DNA of 64,000 bases from CAVXHV01 sp963761445 (GTDB taxonomy: Bacteria; Planctomycetota; Planctomycetia; Isosphaerales; Isosphaeraceae), in the NCBI GenBank assembly GCA_963761445.1, contig CAVXHV010000017.1, positions 62,001-126,000 of the forward strand, in the 5' to 3' direction. The translations under genes were made by a program, and so were the position numbers. Below are positions 26,485 through 36,074 of this stretch, in pieces (the first letter of the stretch is position 1; each line of letters begins with the position of its first letter). The notes beneath the pieces were generated by a model. That model saw nothing but the letters and a program-made list of their open reading frames with translations, did no database searches and had not been told where the DNA came from.

Positions 26485-26634
26485 CTCGCCATTATCCTCG
26501 GAGCACTGGGTTTTTCCCAGGCGAGTGAGCGGAGCAGACTTCCGAGATCACAACCGAGGGCGGCGGCGGGCGCACTGCCACAACATTCGACTAGGCGGGC
26601 AAAATCGTTGCGATTGGTGCAACCGGATTCGGCT

Positions 26635-26823
26635 CTGACTGCGTTCGCTTGTCTCGTTGGTCGGGCGGGGGGTGAGGGCAGGGCGGAGGACGGGAATCTG
26701 GACGGAGGGCGGAGGACTGGAATCAGGAATACGAATACGAATACGAATACGAATACGAATACGAGTACGAGTACGAGTACGAGTAGGACTCAAGCTGACT
26801 GCGTTCGCTTGTCTCGTTGGTCG
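26635..26823 (+). repeat. 29-bp direct repeat flanking a TACGAR microsatellite
   Basis: CTGACTGCGTTCGCTTGTCT plus CGTTGGTCG occurs at 26635-26663 and again at 26795-26823. Between them, at 26727-26785, lie about ten GAATAC/GAGTAC units. Diverged inverted copies of the 29-mer beside similar microsatellite remnants occur near 48380-48440 and 50878-50945. One frame gives the peptide LTAFACLVGR in each copy. Confidence 0.8.
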
Positions 26824-26934
26824 AACCAGGCTTTCGAGCTTGTTGGGCTGGCGTTGTGGACGCGGCGGCGATTCTTCGCCGGGGACCGCCACGGAAAACA
26901 GGATCACCGGATCGTCAGGACGTGGCCCTTTCCT

Positions 26935-27042
26935 TTACGCGGAACTGCTTGCGGGTTCTGACTAAGAGCCTCCGAAAGCTCGAAGCTCGAAATCCGAAAC
27001 TCGACTTACGCGGAGCTGCTTGCGGGTTTTGACTAAGAGCCT
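26935..27042 (+). repeat. 38-bp direct repeat
   Basis: TTACGCGGAACTGCTTGCGG followed by GTTCTGACTAAGAGCCT at about 26935-26972, repeated with two changes at 27005-27042. Confidence 0.8.
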
Positions 27043-27998
27043 GGGGCCAACGCGAGCCCGCTGTTCAAGACTGCGGCCGCTCGAATGGCCCGAGACGATG
27101 GCCGGGATTACTCAGGGGTGGGCTGGACATCCCAGTCGGCGCGCTCCCCAGGTAAATCACGACGATTATTGCTCTGTTTTTGACCGTGTTCATAATTAAC
27201 AAAGAAATGGTGCAAAGCCGGATCTCCTGACATTGCAACCGTATCGATTGGGTGATTGCACTTTTTTGGGGGGTGATTGTTGCCGAACTCACAGAAACGG
27301 CGCATATTAATACTGTAGAGGGAGATCGAGCGCGCGATGCGGGCGTGATCGGCGTAGTCCCCAGGGCGTTGCCTCGGAAACCCAGGGCGATGCCCTGGGC
27401 TAGTTTGTGGCTGCCCCATTCGGGGCGAGGACAAGAAGATTTCCACATCAAAAATTTACGCTTCGGGTTGGTGTGGTGGCCGGGGCGAGGGCGCAACGCG
27501 TTACCCAAACAGCCGAACGATTGACCCCGGCGGCGAAATTCGCCCACCGAGTCCAAAAAGTAGTGCTATGGGCCAAGACGCTGAGACCAATACCGAAAGG
27601 CAGGCAGGCTTTGCCGTTGCGCGGGGTGACTTCGTCGCCCTGCCCGCTTTGCGCTGTCGTCCGTCGGGCGCGGGGTTTCCTCGCCGGACTTTGAACTGGG
27701 AGGAAGGCGAGGATTTTCGATGGATTGGTCGCACTTTGGCATCATTTCGCGCCGGGGGGCACGAAGCTGATGGATCGACCGAAGCCGTTTTCGCATGTGC
27801 GCTTGCGGAGAGCGGCCTATCCGGATTTGGGGGGGTGGGCCAGGTCGCGGGGCCGCGCCGTGGCGATTCGGGACCGAAGCGATGTGCTCTCGGGCGAGGT
27901 TTCGGATTCGAATTCGGATTGGAGGAGCGAGAGCCAACGACTTCGAATTACCCCGCGCGCCATTTTGCCAACAACGTTCTCATCTTCAAAGGATCAAA
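27042..27998 (+). repeat. Dispersed ~1-kb repeat unit, copy A
   Basis: This segment and 48498-49592 (inverted) share the same order of blocks: GCGAGCCCGCTGTTCAAG, ATTATTGCTC, CATAATTAACAAAGAAAT, CCGGATCTCCTGACATTGCA, GCATATTAATA-like, the CCCAGGGC palindrome, CGCTTCGGGTTGGTGTGGT, a block with AGACCAATACCGAAAG and a last block with TACCCCGCGCG and TCATCTTCAAA. Copy A has two palindrome half-units where copy B has a 21-bp tandem array. One end encodes FIINKE..QSRIS before a TGA in both copies. No transposase or RNA is recognised in it. Confidence 0.8.
27381..27399. repeat. Perfect palindrome CCCAGGGC-GAT-GCCCTGGG
   Basis: A 19-bp hairpin inside copy A, followed by CTAG. The same sequence in opposite orientation is the core of the 21-bp array at 49088. 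Confidence 0.75.
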
Positions 27999-28039
27999 AT
28001 GTGACGAACGAACCCGAGCGGATCGGGTGGCTGGACATG

Positions 28040-28105
28040 CATTTGGACGAATACTTCCTTCTTTTGGCAACTGGATCGGCGTTTCTGCTGATCATTCTTA
28101 AAGAG
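28040..28105 (+). repeat. Short dispersed module shared with 50.8 kb
   Basis: GACGAATACTTCCTTCTTTT then GGCAACTGGATCGGCG and CTGATCATTCTT matches, inverted and diverged, the segment near 50795-50855. In one frame it reads DEYFLLLATGSAFLLIIL. Confidence 0.6.
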
Positions 28106-28139
28106 AGGGCGTTCGTTGTCGGATGCCCGATTCGGACAC

Positions 28140-28162
28140 CCTTTCGCGGAGCGAAAGGCGAC
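28140..28162. repeat. REP-like palindrome CCTTTCGC-GGA-GCGAAAGG with CGAC foot
   Basis: A perfect 8-bp-arm hairpin with CGAC after it, the same design as CCCTTCGCGGAGCGAAGGG plus CGAC at 8088-8110, with compensating changes in both arms. Confidence 0.7.
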
Positions 28163-28674
28163 GATGATGTTCGGCCGGCGCCTTTGTCGGAAAGCCGCCC
28201 GAGCGGCGGAGCCCGTGGACATTCGGCTGGTGGCGCGTTTCGAGCGATTCAGAGCGTGATTACCGCGCTTATCGTTAAAATGCGAAGCTGGGGCGAAAAT
28301 ATATTTATCCTTAAGACATTTTTCGTTGCCTTTTGCCGGCGGATGTTACATATTATATGTACAGAGGAAAATGCGCGAGTCTCTTCGCGAGAGACGCGGC
28401 CGCATTTTCTTCTGTTCATGAGCGCCTTTGCTCTGGTTCTCTGCCGAACCAGAAATCTGGCGCCGTGGCCGGCGGAGGCGGAGTGAGCACCGGCGTTTGA
28501 TTTCCATCCATTCGTTGCGAGAACACCGCGTGATTCCAAGTTCGTCGAGCCAGTTTCGATACACAAGCAACGCCCGACGGCGAATGGCCGCGTTCGCGTT
28601 CGCCTTTGCTTCCGCGAGCCGCCAATTTACACTACTGTACGGATGTTGAAAAACTCCTCCAGGAGAGGAGAATC

Positions 28675-28696
28675 GTCAGGCTAAAGCCTGACCTAC
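28675..28696. repeat. REP-like palindrome (GTCAGGCT family) with CTAC foot
   Basis: GTCAGGCTAAAGCCTGAC followed directly by CTAC. Confidence 0.8.
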
Positions 28697-28921
28697 ATCG
28701 GCGCGATTGGTGGTCCGGCGGTTTGAAACTGGCCGATCATCTGGATATCTTGGACGGTGTCATGCCGGCCCCGTGCTCTCGGAAATGGCGGCGGCGACCC
28801 ACCGATTGCAAGCTTCGACTGTCCACGCCCTGGCAGCCACGGAATGGCTGCTCTCGCCTATGCCTAGCCTACCCACCCACGAACCGGCTCAGCCCGATAC
28901 GAGACGACTGAGGTGCCGCTG

Positions 28922-31270
28922 ATGCGAATGAAACGAAGAGGCCCGTGGTTTCTTGGCGGGGTGACGCTGGTCATGCTTTCGAGCACGGGACGGGCTGGCG
29001 ATGTTGCCGGGCGCGTTGATTTCAACCGGCAAATCCGGCCCATCCTCTCGGAGACGTGTTACCAATGCCACGGGCCCGATCAGAACAAACGGAAGGCGGA
29101 CCTGCGGCTCGACGTTCGGGAGGGGCTGTTCCAATCGAAAGACGGAACGACCATCGTCGCGCCGGGGAAGCCAGAGGAAAGTGAACTGTTCTTGCGGATT
29201 TCATCCCAAGCTGTCGAGCTGCGGATGCCGCCGCTCAAACACGGAGCCGGGCTGAAGCGCGAGCAAATTGAATTGATCAAACGCTGGATTGTAGAAGGAG
29301 CCCAGTGGAAGGGGCACTGGGCGTATATTCCGCCGGCGCGAACACGAGCTCCGGAAGCCAAGGCGGATGGGCGGGCCGCCGGGGAGATCGATCGGTTCAT
29401 TCGCGCGGGGATTGAAGCAAACGGGCTCGAGCCGTCGCCGCAGGCGGATCGGAGGACCCTCATCCGCCGGCTCAGCTTCGATTTGATCGGGCTGCCGCCG
29501 GCGCCCTTGGAGGTTCGAGAGTTCGAGAACGACAAGAGCGTGTATGCCTGCGAACGGGTGGTCGACCGGCTGCTTGCGTCGCCTCATTTCGGCGAACGGA
29601 TGGCGATCTTCTGGCTTGATCTCGTGCGATTCGCCGACACGACCGGGTATCACGGGGATAATCACGTCGACGTTTACCTGTTTCGTGACTACGTGATCCG
29701 ATCGTTCAACGCGAACAGGCCGTTTGACCGGTTCACGGTGGAGCAACTTGCAGGGGACCTGGTCGAGTCTCCGAGTGAAGAGACGCGAATTGCCTCGGGT
29801 TACAACCGATTGCTGCTGACGACTCAAGAAGGGGGAGCGCAGGCGAAGGAATACATGGCCAAGTACTCGGCGGACCGGGTGCGGAATGTTTCGGCGGTGT
29901 GGCTGGGCAGCACGATGGGCTGCTGCGAGTGCCACGACCACAAATACGACCCGTTCAAGACCCGAGAGTTTTACAGCATGGCCGCGTTCTTCACGGACAT
30001 CAAAGAGACCGTCATCGGGGTGCAAGAGCCGAGCGAGTTCCCGAATGCGGAGCAGGCTGCGGAAGAAAAACGGCTCAGTCACGAAATCGCGCCGCTCAAG
30101 GCGATCACGAAGCCTTCGGACGCAGAGAAGCGCAAGCTGGCCGAGCTGGAGAAGAGGCTGGCGGAGCTGCGGAAGCGAATTCCGACGACGCTGGTTTCAA
30201 CGAAGGTCGAGCCGAGGATGATGCGGGTGCTGCCGCGCGGGAACTGGCTCAACGAGACGGGCGAGGTGGTGCAGCCGGGCGTCCCTGAGTCACTTCCAAA
30301 GCTGGCGGTGAAGAACAATGCTCGCGCGACGCGGCTGGACCTGGCGCAGTGGCTGGTGTCGGGGAATAACCCGTTGCCGGCGCGGGTGATGGTGAACCGG
30401 CTGTGGAGAATGTTTTTCGGGCAGGGGCTGGTGGCGACGATGGATGATTTCGGGTCGCAGGGGGCGGCGCCCTCTCATCCGGAGCTGCTGGACTGGCTGG
30501 CGAGCGAGTTCACGGACAGCGGCTGGGATGTGAAGGGGATGATCAGGAGGATGGTGATGTCGGAGGCGTATCGGCAGAGCTCGAGCGTTTCCGAGGAGAA
30601 GCGGCTGCGGGATCCGGGGAACCGCTGGCTGGCGCGGCAGAGCCGGTTCCGGCTGGATGCGGAACTGGTGCGCGACAACGCGCTGGCTGTTTCAGGACTG
30701 TTATGCGGCAAGATCGGCGGTCCGAGCGTGAAGCCGTATCAGCCGCCCGGCTACTGGATTTTCCTGAATTTCCCCAAGCGCGACTGGGAGACCGACAAGG
30801 GGCCGGACCGGTATCGGCGGGGGATGTACACGTACTGGCAGCGGATGTTCTTGCATCCGAGTTTGCTGGCGTTCGACGCGTCGACTCGCGAAGAGTGCGT
30901 GGTGGAGCGCCCGCGGTCGAATACGCCGCTGCAGGCGCTTGTGCTCTTGAATGATCCGTCCTATGTCGAAGCGGCTCGAGCGCTGGCGGCACGGATGATC
31001 CGGGAGGGTGGACACGAGGCGAAGTCGCGGATCGAGCGCGGATTTCAGCTTGCGCTCGAGCGGGCGCCGCGAGGGGGGGAAATGGCGGTGCTGGTCGCGC
31101 GATTCGCGCATCATTACGGCCAGTACCGGGCTGATCCGGGGGCGGCGGCGGCTTTGCTGGCCACGGGGCTGGCGCCTGCCCCGGCGGAGATTGATCCGGT
31201 GGAGCTGGCTGCGTGGACGTCGGTCGCCCGCGTTCTGCTCAACTTGCAAGAGACCCTATCACGGAGCTGA
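28922..31270 (+). CDS. PSCyt1/DUF1549/DUF1553 protein (planctomycete cytochrome-like)
   Basis: A 782-aa protein from the ATG at 28922 (GAGG 8 bp upstream). An N-terminal signal segment (WFLGGVTLVMLSSTGRAG) is followed by the PSCyt1 domain with a CYQCHG haem-binding motif near residue 45 and the distal LRMPPL. DUF1549 (about 165-370) has RRLSFDLIGLPP, VDRLLASPHFGERMAIFWLD and CCECHDHKYDPFKTREFYSM. DUF1553 (about 460-740) has ARVMVNRLWRMFFGQGLV, SHPELLDWLASEF and RSNTPLQALVLLNDPSYVEA. The family is greatly expanded in Planctomycetes and thought to act outside the cytoplasm, often in polysaccharide utilisation; reaction unknown. The DUF1501 partner follows 6 bp later, as usual. Confidence 0.95.
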   Translation: MRMKRRGPWFLGGVTLVMLSSTGRAGDVAGRVDFNRQIRPILSETCYQCHGPDQNKRKADLRLDVREGLFQSKDGTTIVAPGKPEESELFLRISSQAVELRMPPLKHGAGLKREQIELIKRWIVEGAQWKGHWAYIPPARTRAPEAKADGRAAGEIDRFIRAGIEANGLEPSPQADRRTLIRRLSFDLIGLPPAPLEVREFENDKSVYACERVVDRLLASPHFGERMAIFWLDLVRFADTTGYHGDNHVDVYLFRDYVIRSFNANRPFDRFTVEQLAGDLVESPSEETRIASGYNRLLLTTQEGGAQAKEYMAKYSADRVRNVSAVWLGSTMGCCECHDHKYDPFKTREFYSMAAFFTDIKETVIGVQEPSEFPNAEQAAEEKRLSHEIAPLKAITKPSDAEKRKLAELEKRLAELRKRIPTTLVSTKVEPRMMRVLPRGNWLNETGEVVQPGVPESLPKLAVKNNARATRLDLAQWLVSGNNPLPARVMVNRLWRMFFGQGLVATMDDFGSQGAAPSHPELLDWLASEFTDSGWDVKGMIRRMVMSEAYRQSSSVSEEKRLRDPGNRWLARQSRFRLDAELVRDNALAVSGLLCGKIGGPSVKPYQPPGYWIFLNFPKRDWETDKGPDRYRRGMYTYWQRMFLHPSLLAFDASTREECVVERPRSNTPLQALVLLNDPSYVEAARALAARMIREGGHEAKSRIERGFQLALERAPRGGEMAVLVARFAHHYGQYRADPGAAAALLATGLAPAPAEIDPVELAAWTSVARVLLNLQETLSRS

Positions 31271-31276
31271 GTGGTG

Positions 31277-32737
31277 ATGAACGACCGCAGTCATTTTCTT
31301 CTTCGCCGGCTGCAACGGCGGGCCTTTCTTGGGCGCGCGGCGGGGGGAATCGGGACGCTGGCGCTGGCCTCGCTGCTTGACCCGGCGCTCTTGCGGGCAG
31401 GGGAGGGTGGGAAAGCCGGCGGCGGAGCGCGCTCGCCGGGAAAATGGGAGGGAGCGGTTCGCCCACTGCATTTTCCGGCGCGAGTGAAGAGGATCATCTA
31501 CCTGTACATGGCGGGTGGACCCTCGCACCTGGAGACGCTCGACTACAAGCCGACGCTTGCCAAGATGCAGGGCCAGGCGATGCCGGAGTCGTTCACGAAG
31601 GGAATGCCGATCGCGCAGCTTCAAGGCGCCAAGCTGGTGTGCCTGGCGCCCCAGCATACGTTCAAGCGGTGCGGAGCGAGCGGGCAGTACTTGAGCGAGA
31701 TCTTTCCGCGGCTGGCGACGGTGGCGGACGAGATTTGCATCATCAACTCGATGGTGACCGACGCGATCAACCACGATCCGGCTCATACTTTTATGAACAC
31801 GGGTACGACCATTTCCGGCCGGCCGGCGATGGGGTCGTGGCTCACATACGGCCTTGGCAGCGAGAGCGACGATCTGCCCGGGTTTGTGGTGCTGACTTCC
31901 GACGGGCACTTCGGGCAGGCACAGCCGATTGCCTCGCGGCAGTGGCACAGCGGGTTTTTGCCGAGCCGGTTCCAGGGGGTGCGATTTTATTCCAAGGGGG
32001 ATTCGGTGCTCTACATGGGCAACCCCGCCGGCGTCGACCGGAACCGCCAGCGCGACGTGGTGGATGCGGTGCGGGCGCTTGATTCGTTCGAGGAAGAGGT
32101 ATCGGCGGACCCGGAGATTGCCACGAGGATCGCGGCGTACGAAACGGCGTTCCGGATGCAGACGAGCGTACCGGAGTTGATTGATTTCCAAAGCGAGCCC
32201 AGGCACATCCTGGAGCTGTACGGGGCGCAGAGCGTCGACGGCTCATTTGGGGCCAATTGTCTGCTGGCCCGCCGGCTGGCGGAGCGAGGGGTGCGATTCA
32301 TCCAGCTTTATCATCGTGATTGGGACCACCACGGTGCGGTCAAGCAGCACACGCAGGGGACGGCGGCGGAGGTCGACCAAGGGGCGGCCGCTCTGGTCAA
32401 AGACCTCAAGCAGCGCGGGATGCTCGACGAGACTCTGGTGGTATGGGGGGGTGAGTTTGGTCGCACGCCAATGGCCCAGGGCGATGGGCGGGACCACCAT
32501 ATCAAGGGTTTCTCGATATGGATGGCAGGCGGGGGCATCCGAGGCGGAATCACGCACGGAGCGACGGACGACCTGGGGTACGGAGCGGTGAGGGATGTCG
32601 TCCATGTGCACGATCTGCATGCGACCATTCTGGCGCTGTTCGGTATCGACCACCTGCGTCTGGTTTATCGCTTCCAGGGGCGTGACTTCCGCTTGACCGA
32701 TGTCGCGGGGCGCGTGGTGCGGGAGATCCTGGCGTGA
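31277..32737 (+). CDS. DUF1501 protein (sulfatase-like fold) with Tat-type leader
   Basis: A 486-aa protein (ATG 31277; a GTG at 31271 is the alternative). The leader RRAFLGRAAGGIGTLALASL has the twin-arginine pattern, so export folded is likely. Family blocks include KRIIYLYMAGGPSHLETLDY, DHHGAVKQHTQ, VVWGGEFGRTPMAQG and GRDHHIKGFSIWMAGGGI. DUF1501 proteins resemble alkaline-phosphatase/sulfatase superfamily enzymes, but the reaction is not known. It forms a conserved operon with the preceding PSCyt1/DUF1549/DUF1553 gene and is followed by a terminator hairpin 20 bp after its stop. Confidence 0.95.
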   Translation: MNDRSHFLLRRLQRRAFLGRAAGGIGTLALASLLDPALLRAGEGGKAGGGARSPGKWEGAVRPLHFPARVKRIIYLYMAGGPSHLETLDYKPTLAKMQGQAMPESFTKGMPIAQLQGAKLVCLAPQHTFKRCGASGQYLSEIFPRLATVADEICIINSMVTDAINHDPAHTFMNTGTTISGRPAMGSWLTYGLGSESDDLPGFVVLTSDGHFGQAQPIASRQWHSGFLPSRFQGVRFYSKGDSVLYMGNPAGVDRNRQRDVVDAVRALDSFEEEVSADPEIATRIAAYETAFRMQTSVPELIDFQSEPRHILELYGAQSVDGSFGANCLLARRLAERGVRFIQLYHRDWDHHGAVKQHTQGTAAEVDQGAAALVKDLKQRGMLDETLVVWGGEFGRTPMAQGDGRDHHIKGFSIWMAGGGIRGGITHGATDDLGYGAVRDVVHVHDLHATILALFGIDHLRLVYRFQGRDFRLTDVAGRVVREILA

Positions 32738-32757
32738 GAGAGGCCTGTAAAGAAAAT

Positions 32758-32791
32758 GAGCCTGTTCCGGGCGTGAATCCCGAACAGGCTC
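32758..32791 (+). terminator. Hairpin terminator after the DUF1501 gene
   Basis: GAGCCTGTTCCGGG, short loop, CCCGAACAGGCTC: a 13-bp stem with one bulged base, 20 bp past the stop at 32737. Confidence 0.75.
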
Positions 32792-33523
32792 AGTCTCAAA
32801 TTCTGTCCAGTTGCAGTGTTATTTGCCGAGGCAAACAGCCGGTGCGGCGTGGCTTTCGAGGAGAATCAAGAGCGCTCGCCGCCGGTGCGATCGGTGTTTC
32901 GTGTTCCGCGGCTTGAATTGACATAAGCGGCGGTCAACATTCCCAGCAAGGCTGCACGACGACCGGAACGACTCGAGTGAGCACCGCGCCGCACTCGGGC
33001 GACTGCCCCGGCCCATTCAAACCCATCATGCAAAGGTGCGTTTTTCTTAGGTTTCGGTTCATTCATCTGACAAGACCCCCGGAGTAGAAACGCGACCTAG
33101 ACACCAGGTCTACGCTCCACCATTCCATTGGCCCGAGAGGAACCCGAATTCCGCCCGGCACGGCCGTCCCTGGCATCGCTCACACAGCCCGATCCGCAGC
33201 ACTCAGTTCTCGATTCCGCGGATCGTCTCGCCAAGAAGCTGGGCTCAGAGAAAGCCAGTCTTGCGATTGCACGCCCAAGTCAGCGATTGGAACAATCGCT
33301 AGAAGCCGTTTAACGATCGCCAAACCAAGTCTCTATGTCATCGGATAACTCGTGATTCAACTTTCGTCCGCGACATTTTAGCGATTCAAGCATCACGACA
33401 AACTACGAAGGGACCGCATCCAACACGCGAGCTTGAATTTGACCCGCCGGCAATCAGGCACGACACCATGAGAACTTTAGCAGGCCAGCCATCATGAGTC
33501 TACAAAAATCCCCCGGTGATTTC
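32792..33523. other. No gene recognised
   Basis: About 730 bp. A minus-strand frame at 32866-33066 (66 codons, begins MNEPKPKKNAPLHDGFEW) and a plus-strand frame at 33128-33313 (begins MAREEPEFRPARPSL) are open but show no known features and weak start contexts. Confidence 0.4.
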
Positions 33524-34966
33524 TCATTTTCCAGAGTGAATGCACGCACAGTCGCGAGTACTGGAAATCTCGGCGACTGCGGCAGGCTGTTTGACCTCTT
33601 CAATCTTGGGATGGTGGGCAGATTGCGGGACAAGCAGCGGGCTCAAGAGGAGGAATGTGCTCAACCCGTTGAATGCAGCGTGCATGCACATGGCTGCAAT
33701 CAGGCTACCGGTTCGTTCGTACACGTATCCGATCACAACGGAGAGGAGGAACAGGGCGATGGGGGCGGGCCATTGATCGAAATGCAGGGCGGCGAAGATG
33801 AGGGAGGTGATCGTGATACCCATGATGGCGGCGGCGCGGCGCGCGAGTTGGGTGTTCGGCGGAGCGGAATTTTCCGGTTGAGTGGGCAGTTCGATCGGCG
33901 CTGCGCCTTCGCGGTGGAATTCCGGTGGCCGCGAGCTCGAGTCAATCGCCACGGGCTCGGCTGCATGTGTTTCGCCGGGGTTGGCGGGGTTCTCGGATGG
34001 GACCGACGGCGATTCATCGTCATGACGTTGACACGAACTGACGGGCGAGCTCTCGGTCGTCATGCCCCGGGATATCAACGAGCTCACGCCGTTCAACGCC
34101 GACGCCGTCCGGTTGACGAGCCAGCTCTGGATAATGCCGCGGTAGACCAACTCCTCTGCTATCGGTGCGACGATCACCGCCAGGAGGATTGCCAGTTGCG
34201 GCACGCCCGGGGAGAACTCGTCTTTCACCAACTTGACGAGAGGATGGGGCTGGTCTTCCCAGATTTTCGTCATGGCGATCTGGGTTGCCACCAGGGACGG
34301 CTGGATTGCAAGGAAGGCGACGAGGCCAACGCCCACTTGCAGCCACCATCGGTTGAAGGACAGCCCGAGATCGCGGAAGGGCGAACGGCTCGTCATCCTC
34401 AGGATGAGGGGGGCGATGGCGAGCAGAACGAGGTCACCGACTGCGTGGAGCGCCAGAAGCTCAGTGTGCGAGAGGAGCGGCCCGCGCTTCGAGGAAAGCT
34501 GATCGGACGGCTTCGCAAGCTGTTCGTTCGGTTCTGTTTGGGACTGTTTCAACTTCTGCGCCGGCGGCGAAAGGTCGGGCGCGATTTGTACATCGGGTGG
34601 CTTCGCCTCGGTCGCAAGGGGACTTCCTTGTGCCGCGTGTTTTTCGTCGGGTGCGGCAGCGGGTGCGTGGACCCGAGCGGCGGCGGGAGCCGCGGGAGAG
34701 CGATCCGACATCAGTCCATTCGCCAACAGGTAGGAAATGATGAAGACTTGGGGCATAAATACGCTCAGTACAAACATCAGCAAAACAGTCAACGCTCCCC
34801 AGGGAACAGACTGGTGGGGGACCAACGGGGCAGGAGGGAAAATCGGCCGGCCGGTGAGTAAGCGGTAGAGCACCCACCCGTCGACAGCGAGCATCGCGGC
34901 GATGACGTAAATGAAGACCAGATTCAGTGCAGCCAGGAGGATCGCGTTCGTGTCTATCGTTTGCAT
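33524..34966 (-). CDS. CPBP-family intramembrane metalloprotease (CAAX/Abi type)
   Basis: A 480-aa membrane protein from the ATG at 34966 (an ATG at 35083 would overlap the divergent methyltransferase gene). It starts with membrane helices (LLAALNLVFIYVIAAMLAVDG and a second near MFVLSVFMPQVFIISYLLA), then a long Pro/Ala/Lys-rich loop. The CPBP core has PIAEELVYRGIIQ near residue 270 (catalytic EE..R), AALHFDQWPAPIALFLLSVV and MCMHAAFN. A second unusual polar insert of about 80 residues (residues 290-370) separates the EExxR motif from the FxxxH motif. The family processes prenylated or hydrophobic peptides or has unknown targets. Roughly 480 aa is about twice the usual size because of the two inserts. 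Confidence 0.88.
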   Translation of the reverse strand: MQTIDTNAILLAALNLVFIYVIAAMLAVDGWVLYRLLTGRPIFPPAPLVPHQSVPWGALTVLLMFVLSVFMPQVFIISYLLANGLMSDRSPAAPAAARVHAPAAAPDEKHAAQGSPLATEAKPPDVQIAPDLSPPAQKLKQSQTEPNEQLAKPSDQLSSKRGPLLSHTELLALHAVGDLVLLAIAPLILRMTSRSPFRDLGLSFNRWWLQVGVGLVAFLAIQPSLVATQIAMTKIWEDQPHPLVKLVKDEFSPGVPQLAILLAVIVAPIAEELVYRGIIQSWLVNRTASALNGVSSLISRGMTTESSPVSSCQRHDDESPSVPSENPANPGETHAAEPVAIDSSSRPPEFHREGAAPIELPTQPENSAPPNTQLARRAAAIMGITITSLIFAALHFDQWPAPIALFLLSVVIGYVYERTGSLIAAMCMHAAFNGLSTFLLLSPLLVPQSAHHPKIEEVKQPAAVAEISSTRDCACIHSGK

Positions 34967-35062
34967 GTGTCCGCCGTGTTCTCGAGCGCGCGAGCGAGAC
35001 GTGATGTTATCGTACTCGGATTGCGGGCGGTCAACCACCGACGTCGGAGATGGGGGGGATGA

Positions 35063-35869
35063 ATGGACGACATCGTGAGTCACTACAGCGAAGGGACTGA
35101 ATCAGAGCGGCTCACCGCGGGCATCGGTCTGCTGGAACGCGAGCGAATGTTCGAGATCCTCGACCGGTTTCTGCCCGAGCCGCCGGCCACGATTTTCGAC
35201 GTGGGCGGCGGGGCTGGCGCGTATGCGTTCCCGCTCGCCGAGCGGGGCTATCGTGTCCACCTGTTCGACCTCACGCCCCTGCATGTCGAACAGGTAAGGC
35301 AACGGATGCTGCATGCGGCGAGCGCGCCGGTTGAAGCCCGTGTGGGCGATGCCAGGCAACTCGACTCGGCAGCATCAAGCGCTGATGGTTACCTTCTCTT
35401 CGGTCCGCTGTATCATCTTACCGACCGGGTCGAACGGATCATGGCGCTACGCGAAGCCCATCGGCTGCTCAAACCTGGCGGAACGGTCGTGGCCGCGGCC
35501 ATCACGCGGTTCGCCTCGTTGCTCGATGGTTTGGCCCGGGGGTTCATCGATGACCCGCAATTCCTCGATATTCTCGGGAACGACCTGTCGACCGGCCAGC
35601 ATCGCAATCCGACGGGGAACCCGAATTATTTCACAACAGCGTATTTTCACCGGCCGGAGGAGCTGGAGGACGAGCTCGAAGAGGCTGGATTTCGGGGCGC
35701 CCGAGTCTTCGCGGTCCAAGGGCCGGGATGGCTGCGGAAGGACTTTGACAAGCATTGGGCAGACCTCGAGGAGCGTCACAAGGTCTTGTCGTTGATACGA
35801 GCGATTGAAAGCGAGCGAAGCTTGATGGCGGTCAGCCCGCATGTCGTTGGGGTTGCGAGGAAGGACTGA
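35063..35869 (+). CDS. Class I SAM-dependent methyltransferase
   Basis: A 268-aa protein with SAM-binding motif I TIFDVGGGAGAYAFPLA near residue 42, motif II VHLFDLTPLHVEQVR, GDARQLD and motif IV DGYLLFGPLYHLTDR, then HRLLKPGGTVVAAAITRFAS. This is the Methyltransf_11/25 type fold; ubiquinone/menaquinone-methyltransferase-like proteins are the nearest relatives, but the substrate is unknown. The gene is divergent from the CPBP protease with about 95 bp between starts. Confidence 0.9.
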   Translation: MDDIVSHYSEGTESERLTAGIGLLERERMFEILDRFLPEPPATIFDVGGGAGAYAFPLAERGYRVHLFDLTPLHVEQVRQRMLHAASAPVEARVGDARQLDSAASSADGYLLFGPLYHLTDRVERIMALREAHRLLKPGGTVVAAAITRFASLLDGLARGFIDDPQFLDILGNDLSTGQHRNPTGNPNYFTTAYFHRPEELEDELEEAGFRGARVFAVQGPGWLRKDFDKHWADLEERHKVLSLIRAIESERSLMAVSPHVVGVARKD

Positions 35870-36034
35870 ACGCGTCCGAGTGCCCAGCGGCTCGGTGATG
35901 GATGCGTCGGTTTGGCGTCGCGGTATGTAAAAGGGTATAACAACGGATAAGGCATGCTTCTGGCGTTCAGTTGGCTTTGCCGGCGCCTGGCGGCGATGCG
36001 TTCTGTGACGCTGGCAATTGAATGACGACGAATT

Positions 36035-36056
36035 GTCAGGCTGAAGCCTGACCTAC
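36035..36056. repeat. REP-like palindrome (GTCAGGCT family) with CTAC foot
   Basis: GTCAGGCTGAAGCCTGAC followed directly by CTAC, ending 18 bp before the tyrS start, so it lies in the tyrS leader. Confidence 0.8.
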
Positions 36057-36074
36057 CTGGGAGCCGGTTTTCGC

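Larger units (their letters stand above)
26485..28912. other. Repeat island 1 (gene-poor)
   Basis: No gene is supported in about 2.4 kb. The region is built of repeat modules listed separately: a 29-bp direct repeat, a TACGAR microsatellite, a 38-bp direct repeat, a ~0.96-kb unit also found inverted at 48.5-49.6 kb, a short module shared with 50.8 kb, and palindromes at 27381, 28140 and 28675. Several 70-250 codon frames exist in all phases but have no known domain. Confidence 0.7.

Noticed and set aside
33494..34861. A 455-codon plus-strand frame
   Set aside because: Antisense to the CPBP protease, which has the EExxR and HxxxN-type motifs and membrane helices.
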